From Flammula alnicola (Eukaryota > Basidiomycota > Agaricomycetes > Agaricales > Strophariaceae): 38,176 bases of DNA. Made by a program: the position numbers and the translations under genes. Position 1 is the stretch's first letter. Every line of letters begins with the position of its first letter. Location of the stretch: positions 1 through 38,176 of the forward strand of contig JADNRV010000406.1 of NCBI GenBank assembly GCA_015499995.1, read 5' to 3'. The notes below the pieces were generated by a model, which saw only the letters and a program-made list of their open reading frames with translations, did not search any database and was not told where the DNA came from. Below are positions 31,220 through 38,176 of this stretch, one piece after another.

Positions 31220-33640
31220 TTAGTAGAGTTCTTCCTCCTCAGGCTTCCAGTTCTTCGCAACATCCCAATATCCCTTGAGCTTTTCACCGAGAAAGTCTCG
31301 TGCTTCCCGATCGGTAGGACAGCTCTTCGCCTTGAAGGCGCCGAATTCGCGGTCTCTGAGATCTCCTTCCCACACGAGGTAGCACTTGTTGTCCTCTAGC
31401 GATCGTGGTGTAGTTCCTTCTTCTTCGGCCTTGGCTTTTCCTTTCGATACTACTGTAGCACCGTTCGCCACCGCTTCTCCTTCCACGTCCGAGTCCGGTG
31501 TCTCGAGTTCCACGTCTTCGGCGCCTCTCGGACGTGCTGCCTCCGTCCAGGCGATGCGGCGCAGCATGAGATTCTTATAATTCCTGACGAACTTGGAGGC
31601 GCCTTCGATGTAGACTAGATTGAAGGTAGGATTGAAAATGCAGACGCCAGTGAGATTGAGTTGGTCCGCGTTCTTTCGAACTTTGAATTGGTGTGCAGGA
31701 TCGCTGAGTATAAGAACCCTACGAAAAATAACATCAGATACATCCAGAAACAAAGAGACAAGAAAACGCACTTGAAGACTGCACCGTATATACCTTTCTT
31801 CTCCTCGTCTGCCTTCTTTGTCTCGACTTTGTCTCGCCGTTGCTCGTCGGTCAGTTTACGTTCTGCGTTCATCTTTTCGTGTGTGTGCCTTCGCATCGCG
31901 ACCTCTCTTCGCACACGAGCCTCCACCCTTGTCGGGTCTTGCACGGCGTCAGTCGTCAACACCTTCATCATATTAACCAAGCGAACTGTGAAATCATCGA
32001 ATCAGAAAAAGCGAGCCGCAAATTAAATGCAAAGGGTCCTACCTTTAGGTGCGTCCGGAGGCAACAAGCCCATACGAATTCTGTCTCTCTTGTCCTGCAG
32101 CTCTTGCTTCCGCCTCAATTTCCTCATTTTCTTTTGTTCCTATAAAAGGATGTTAGTCATCGTCGTGCAACAGAAAATCTGGACAGACCTTCTTAGTCAA
32201 CATCAAGGGTTTCAAGGCAACATTATTTTTCTCGTCCGGGGCGGGAATAGGGATAGGGTGTTGGATGTAAATGGTGATAGGAGACTCAGGTGTCTTGATA
32301 TTGAGGTTTTCAAGGCCGAGCGTCTGGATATCGTCGTATTTCTTGTTAGGTAGAAGAGCTTCATCCCACCATTCCGATTCTGGTGGAGGAGCACGCTATT
32401 GCAAGTAAAATTAAGATAGCGGCCGACGTAAACGAAGAACATCATACACACTTTGATTGTTTTCTCGATACCCAGATCACCGTCCATACCAGCCTTCCGG
32501 GCGCTTTCCGCAATACGTTGCTTGAGAGCTTCCAGTTGTTGTTCTTGCCTCATTTGATTACCAAGCGCGACATATTTTCCCTTGGTGTTGAAATGGAATT
32601 TTCGACCGGCCTTCTCTCGTGGTGCACCTTCAAATCCTGTACTCTCTTTGCTGGCCACACTGTATGGGTTCGCAGCAGGGCTAGGAGTGGCAACAGGCAT
32701 AGGCGTCGGTGTCGGTGTGGGCTGATTGCGTACATTCGCTCTGATGGACGCGAACTTGGGCTGCATGGGCTTGTATCTGTCCTTCTTCGACTGAGGTAGT
32801 GTAGGCGTCTGATCAAGCAAGAGAGGATGTGCGGCCATCTTCAAACCCGCGCCCTGCTGCGTTTGTTCGGTAGGAGTTCCTTTCTTCTTCCCACTTTGCG
32901 CCAATGTCTAGGTTCTCAAAGTCAGAAAAATCAACGAATGCACGGAGGGATTGACGGACCATGTACGGATTATCTTTGATTGCAAGCTTGCTCTGCGCAT
33001 CCGCGACACGTCGTTTGGCTTCAGCCACACGGCGAACCAGATCATCCGAGATGCCTGCGGAAGGGGTGCCTGAGCCTGACGCGGGGGTTGCAGGAGTTGG
33101 TCCACTTGAAACAACGGGTGATGGCGTAGCAGCATAAACTACCTTCGATGGCATGGATGCTGGCACGATGGGCACTTTGGGTACCGGTGCTGCAAGGCCT
33201 ACATGAGGCCTTGCTGTCGTTACACTGGCTAAGGCAGGATTTTTCCTCATCATGGCAGCATGCTTAGCTGCGATTTCGGCGCGTTTTTGAGCGATAAGTT
33301 CAGCAGCTGAAAGCTATGACAAGCATCAGAATTTGAAGAAGACTGAGGAAAAGAGACATACACCGCTGGCGGAAGTTGAAGGCCCATTAGAACTTGGGGT
33401 ATTCTGAGTGCGAAAGAGGTTGGAGACACAAGTCAGGAGCGGTTTGGAGGGGAAATTCACCTTCGATAGGGTGTATAGGAGAGAAATTACTCACGTCACT
33501 AGAGAATAAATAAAGTGAGAAGTCAGATATCAAGAATATAAGAATGAAGGAATGACTACAGGGACAACCGACCTTTTCAGTTTCTTGTTGCTGGCGCTAT
33601 CGGCGCCTGTACCCTCAAAGGCACGTTTTCTGTCGCTCAT
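31220..33640 (-). CDS. prp3: U4/U6 small nuclear ribonucleoprotein Prp3
   Basis: Core protein of the U4/U6-U5 tri-snRNP, which binds the U4/U6 duplex in the spliceosome. It has 643 residues. Exons (5' to 3') are 33640-33573, 33498-33495 (4 nt), 33403-33364, 33306-32960, 32907-32452, 32395-32189, 32139-32043, 31985-31772 and 31718-31220; the total length is divisible by three. The N-terminus MSDRKRAFEGTGADSASNKK is disordered. Family blocks are QQGAGLKMAAHPLLLD and PREKAGRKFHFNTKGKYVAL, then LTKKEQKKMRKLRRKQELQD, VRLVNMMKVLTTDAVQDPTR (Prp3 domain), and the C-terminal DUF1115 ferredoxin-like domain with CIFNPTFNLVYIEGASKFVR and YLVWEGDLRDREFGAFKAK. It shares a 211-bp divergent promoter with mrpl16. 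The 4-nt exon is needed to join exon 1 (phase 2) to the next exon (phase 0). Confidence 0.92.
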
Positions 33641-33851
33641 TGAGGTCGAAATGTAAAGAAAAGAGAGTCAGGAATAAGCGTTTGAGATCGCGGTCGGGGT
33701 CGACTTGAAGTTGTTGGTGGTGCGGACGAGCAAGTGTTGTGACTCAAAGACGGTGACATGGACACAACACTTGTGACTTTAGTTATTGATCTAATCTAAT
33801 CTCATTCTATCTTCTACCGCAAATCAACTGGAGGCTAGTTACGTAAGCATT
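33641..33851. promoter_or_regulatory. Bidirectional promoter of prp3 and mrpl16
   Basis: Only 211 bp separate the two start codons, so both genes must be driven from here. A repeated TCTAATCTAATC element near 33791 is visible. No clear TATA box is present, in line with housekeeping genes. Confidence 0.6.
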
Positions 33852-34717
33852 ATGTTTTCTCTCTCTTCCATCACCCGCCGCACATTGGGCGGTGGAGGTC
33901 TTGCTCGAGCTCAACAACCTTCGACACAACATCATGTCAACACTGTGCTCTCTCCGTTGAGTCTTTTCACCCGTGGGCGTGCACAATTGGCACCGAAACA
34001 AGTCAAGAATATCAAACGTCACAAGGGACGCATCCCAATCCCGACTGGAGGTTCTACCAAGGGTACCACACTCGCTTACGGTGAATGGGGTATAAGGATA
34101 AAGGGTAATGGCGCAAGGCTGACCGCCAAGCAGCTTTCGACTGCGCAAGAGGTCATCTTGAAGAAGCTGAAGATCTTGAAGGGTAGCCAGGTGTATCTCA
34201 GAGTCTTTCCCGATATCCCGGTCTGCATAAAGGTGCGTATGTAGTATTGGTACACAGTGTATGCGCTAAATCTGGCGTGTTAGGGTAACGAGACGCGTAT
34301 GGGTAAAGGAAAAGGAACCTTCGAGTTCTGGGCTACTCGGTCAGTGTGCAGCTTCTAACAATCTCATTTTTGCTCATTTAAGATCCAGTGTTCCCATCGG
34401 ACGCGTCATTTTTGAGATTGGTGGTGTTCCAATTCGTGAAGAGCTTGCTCGGGATAGTGCGTGTCTTGTTCTGCTCGATATCTGTGTACCTCGTCTAAAC
34501 GACTTGAAAAGTTCTTCGTCAAGCGGCTGCCAAGCTTCCAACAAAAATGGAGTTCATCAACAAATCAACACCCCCTCGACTAGGGTATCTGGTTTTAACA
34601 CCTCCGAAACCGGTTACCATAGATCCATCCACTATTCCGGAAGGCGCTGTCACCGCCGTTACTCAGCCTACCCTTCATGACGCTCTCAGTATACAATTAA
34701 AACTTGATGATTGGTAA
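33852..34717 (+). CDS. mrpl16: Mitochondrial ribosomal protein uL16m
   Basis: Component of the mitochondrial large ribosomal subunit near the peptidyl-transferase centre. It has 238 residues and four exons: 33852-34232, 34284-34339, 34383-34456 and 34512-34717. An N-terminal presequence rich in Ser/Arg (MFSLSSITRRTLGGGGLARA) precedes the L16 domain: PKQVKNIKRHKGRIPIPTGG, TLAYGEWGIRIKGNGARLTA, then [20 protein letters not shown] and KGKGTFEFWATR, and ending GRVIFEIGGVPIREELARD. The family core motif (R.GKGKG..E.W) is intact. A fungal C-terminal extension of about 60 residues follows. Confidence 0.94.
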
Positions 34718-35431
34718 ACCGTTTCCTTTCATACTGGTTGCCGACGCCTGGATCCCATCCACCGGAATACATTACACTAGGTAACTGTGCGCGGCTTCAA
34801 CTACTAGTTCTGGAGACAGGTTTACATCACAATAACTAGTGCTAAGAATTTATCTGCATCTACGTGCTTAATCGTCAAAACGGTACTGAATCACAGAGTC
34901 ATATGTGCCAGCAACACGACGAGAAAACAACAAAAGGCCATTTTTTTGGCGTAGAAGCATACATTAGTAACTTACGTTAAGCTCTATCAGCATCCTAATT
35001 TTCAAAGGGATAGAGGAATGACAGAGATATAGCCGATGCAAAATGAGCTAAGAAACGACAATTTCTTTTGCACGTATGTACTAAGTAGTACTTGGCTTTG
35101 TTTGTACGGGCAGTTGAACCCTTACAGAATGATTGCTCGCCGCTACGCTCGCAATGAAGCGTAGGTATCTATATATACTCGAGTATATTACGACTCAGAT
35201 CCAATTTGGTTGAGGATCTGGCGAGTGTTGCCCACTGCAGAAGTACTTGTATTGTTCAAAAAGTTTGCGGTCATTTGCGAAACATGCGCGGCTCTAGCCT
35301 TCAGGGTCTTCTCTCCTACCACCACCCTAATAAAATGCAACGTGGCCCCACAAAGTGACAGACTTGATCTGTGTTCGCCTTGGCGTCCTCAAGGCTTTCT
35401 GGATTGCCATCATCTATAGGGATTTGCATGA
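34718..35431. other. Intergenic interval before sec5
   Basis: No gene is seen. A TATATATACTCGAGTATATT segment near 35170 is strongly AT-rich and palindromic around CTCGAG, and might belong to the sec5 promoter. Confidence 0.4.
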
Positions 35432-38176
35432 ATGCCTAGGTTGAATTTCGAGATAGACGAAGCGACCTTGTTGAAGCATACAAAATCGGCACGCTCACAC
35501 CCAAGTACGCGACCTTGCTGAAGGGACTCTCCGTTTAGTTGACTGGCCTGCCTTTGCAGAAAATGGGAAGAAGTCGACCACGAATTCGAAGATTCAGTAG
35601 CAAGTTCATTGCTGAGTCCAGGAGATAGAGAAGGAGACGCGCTGGGGCTAGGGACTGCTCGAAAGTACGTGTATCTGCCTTGCGTCTGAAGGCATTTCTT
35701 GACTCGTCTGGTTTTGCAGTCTGAGAGACCTGGACATTGAATCCAGTACGCGTGTTTTTTGTTGAATTGTCGTCTGGAACGAACGAACTAAGCGAATGCC
35801 ATAGAGGCCAGTGTCTCAATCACCTCGAAAACCTTCGACCCCGCCGCGTATCTCTCTGCGGCGCACCCCAATGCTACATACAACGACCTCGTGAATGGCA
35901 TTGCCTACCTTCAAAACTCAATCGAAGCGCGTTCTGAGGCACTCCGTATTCTGGTGGAGGACAACTTCGATCGTTTTGTGGCTGTTAAAGCCTCTACGGA
36001 CGGTGAGTCTGCTTCAGATGGGCCAGTAGTCTTGACATGACGTGTCTACAGTTCTATTCGAGGACATGAAGCAAGGGATATTGGCTCCAGAAACCGAGTT
36101 TGCCTCAAAGCCGCTTCGCGATCATCTTAAACGTACGTTTGACGCGTCTATCTTGCGCATGGGCTTTTGCTTATACGGCTTTATCTAGAGGGGGCGCGGA
36201 AAGCGAACCAGATATTTCTGCCTGTCCTGGAAACCGCTTCAAAGGCACAAAAACTACGCACCACCCTTGGGGTGTTTGAACGTTCCAAGTTCTTTTTCAA
36301 TTTACCAACCTTCATCATGGAATCCATTGACGCCGTAAGCGCATATATGTGCAGCCTCGTCTTAATTCTTGACTTTTGGATTTTCAGGGTCGTTACGAAC
36401 TTGCATTACGCGATTACAAGAAAGGGAAGTATTTGCTCGAAAATCGGCCGAGTCAGTTACTCCCTATTGCATCCACCAAAGATGCTCCGACCTCGGTCTA
36501 CTCTCAGCAGCAGCAGCAGCAAACACGCATATTGAACAAGGTGTGGGGAAGCGTGGAAAAGGCCATGGATGAGATGAGGAAGGTCCTTGTTGCTCAGCTC
36601 CAAGATTCGACGAGAAGCGTCGAAGAGCAAGAAAAGACTCTAGAGTGAGTTGCTGGCTTTCTTTCATTATCCTTCATCCCAGGCTTATGCCATGGTTGTA
36701 GAACGCTGCTGGAATTGCAAGCGAATGACGACCCCGTTTGGACGTACTTTGATAGTCACCACGCACATATAATGGATAAAATGAGCGCCTCGCATCGTGC
36801 ATCTATAAAATTGGTCGATGGTGAGACCCCTTCCTTATTGCTGAGAAGCTAGCGCTCATTTCCATTCAGGAGCCCTCCGAACCTCGCTTGACACGAAAAG
36901 TCCCAAATCTCTAAACGCATCATTAGAATCACAATTACAAACCGCCATATTACGACTGGAGGCAAAGAAAGCAGACGTCTTGATTGGTATCTACCACTTC
37001 TTTGTTATTCCAAGCTTCCGGGTTCTGATTTATCTCTATTTTCAAGCCAAATCCGCGGGAGAGCCGACATGGGAGGCGATCCTTGAATCAGTCAAGACAG
37101 TTTCTGAAGCTATCGCATCATCTCTTCCCAGCTTTTGGCGCATTTCGAAGGGCTTCATTGATGGAAAATTCAGGAAGGTAATTACATTATATTCTAAAGT
37201 AAAGTCGGGATCTATCTTTGCTAATGTTACAAGCTAGACTTCAAGCTCAGCTGGAACGAGACGAAGCTCGACCCAATGTCGAACCATGGCATTCGATATC
37301 GTCAAACTCTACATTTCGCTTATCTCTCAGCTATTCGTCCTGTCCGATATGGTCGTCATGACCTCCCCCAAAGCCAATGGCGCAAAATATAGTCCTCCTC
37401 CTCTCCTTCCCACCAACTCGCATTCTTTGTCAACGGCATACCATCTCCAAAAGATATTCGCGGAGGTGCAGGAATGCGTCAACGAGATCAATGCGCTGGA
37501 TATTTCCCTCGAGGTCAAAAACGGACTGAAGAGCCTTATGGAAAGTTTGAAGTGGAGATTTGAGGATGTACTTACCCACGAGTGGGTTCGAGGTAAATTT
37601 CCCTTTGTCTATCCAATGTTCTCGTTGCTTACTCAGAATAATGGATCTCAGATGCAAAATTATTCTACCATCTCGAATCTTGGATTGCGAGCCCCGATGA
37701 CCCCTCTTGTACGCAATACCTCTCCCAATTTGAACTCTTCCAAAGGCACATGACCACCTCGGCATACAAAATTGCTGCTGGCGTTGAACCTCCGTCAAAA
37801 TCCTTCGAAACATCCGGCGATTCCCCAGGTTTTCACTACGAAAATTACGAAGGCTTTTCTTGATGCGATATATGCATTCTTGGATGGGCTCGTCCTTCTT
37901 ACTTCTGAACAGTCTCCGACCTTGAAAAAATTCATGCTTGTGGAGGTGGAAAGGGAGGATTCAGTGGAACTGAGCATACATTCATTGGTTAATTTGAAAG
38001 ATTTCGTGAGTCAAACGTTTTAAAACCCTCTAGCTCCCTATTGACTTCTGTCTGGAGAACAATCGTCTGCTCCTGGTCATCTCAAACGTTAATCATTTCT
38101 CAAACGTCGATATACCGAATATGATATCTCGATTGGAAAGTGCATTTGGACTTTCTTTACCGGAAGATAGATATGT
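35432..38176 (+). CDS. sec5: Exocyst subunit Sec5, 5' part, with disturbed reading frame
   Basis: Sec5 is a subunit of the exocyst, which tethers secretory vesicles at growth sites on the plasma membrane. The gene runs off the right edge. Exons are 35432-35504, 35560-35745, 35805-36002, 36052-36132, 36189-36334, 36388-36644, 36702-36820, 36870-36986, 37047-37177, 37238-37592, 37652-38005 and about 38058 onward. Recognisable blocks are [111 protein letters not shown], and [20 protein letters not shown]. The frame is interrupted at four points: one base missing near 35475, 35680 and 35720, and one extra near 37804. Each is next to a 1-3 base run; allowing for them all splice phases agree. Either an assembly problem or a decaying copy of an essential gene. 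Confidence 0.85.

Noticed and set aside
38006..38033. 28-nt intron at the end of the visible sec5 sequence
   Set aside because: Too short for splicing; a 52-nt intron ending at 38057 is frame-compatible and more normal.

Overview
This is a stretch of a basidiomycete nuclear genome, very probably a wood- or litter-decaying agaricomycete. The evidence is genes broken by many 45-70 nt introns, a CBM1-GH5 cellulase, a DUF6534 membrane protein of the mushroom type, a metacaspase with a basidiomycete-style C-terminal half, and remnants of fungal transposons. No operons, CRISPR arrays or bacterial features are present. All gene models were built by hand from conserved protein sequence plus GT-AG (once GC-AG) junctions, and each was checked by reading-frame arithmetic.

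Left part (1-9 kb). The window opens inside the 3' end of a mitochondrial Skd3/CLPB-type AAA+ disaggregase (17-961). A transposon-rich zone follows (about 1-6.3 kb). It holds a decayed transposase fragment, a 1.15-kb TA-flanked inverted-repeat element that carries a processed-looking piece of the vacuolar sorting gene vps11, an abutting 1.1-kb element with about 175-bp inverted repeats, and a broken copy of a HAM1-like gene (formerly DUF4449). An intact four-exon metacaspase (6388-8556) and a dead aminoglycoside-phosphotransferase-like fragment come next.

Middle (9-19 kb). A complete 19-exon mitochondrial isoleucyl-tRNA synthetase lies on the minus strand (9332-13481). After it comes about 3.7 kb of repeat-rich non-coding DNA containing a tRNA-Asp(GTC) gene, then a nine-exon seven-helix DUF6534 protein (17238-18861).

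Right part (19-38 kb). Single-exon orc2 (minus) is divergent from a tandem pair of GH5 subfamily-5-like endoglucanases. The downstream copy is intact and has a CBM1 cellulose-binding module. The upstream copy has lost CBM1, has a bloated intron and carries a 1-nt deletion. Then come an intact HAM1-like gene (a paralogue of the pseudogene at 5 kb), convergent prp3 (spliceosome, with a proposed 4-nt exon), divergent mrpl16 (mitochondrial ribosome), and the 5' two thirds of exocyst sec5, whose frame is disturbed at four places.

The genes are mostly independent housekeeping functions (mitochondrial translation and proteostasis, replication origin, splicing, secretion) with an accessory cellulase pair. 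I do not see a new multigene system. The most unusual items are the gene-fragment-carrying transposon, the four tandem 3' splice sites in the HAM1-like pseudogene, the exon-exact GH5 duplication with CBM loss, the 4-nt exon in prp3, and the cluster of homopolymer indels in sec5.
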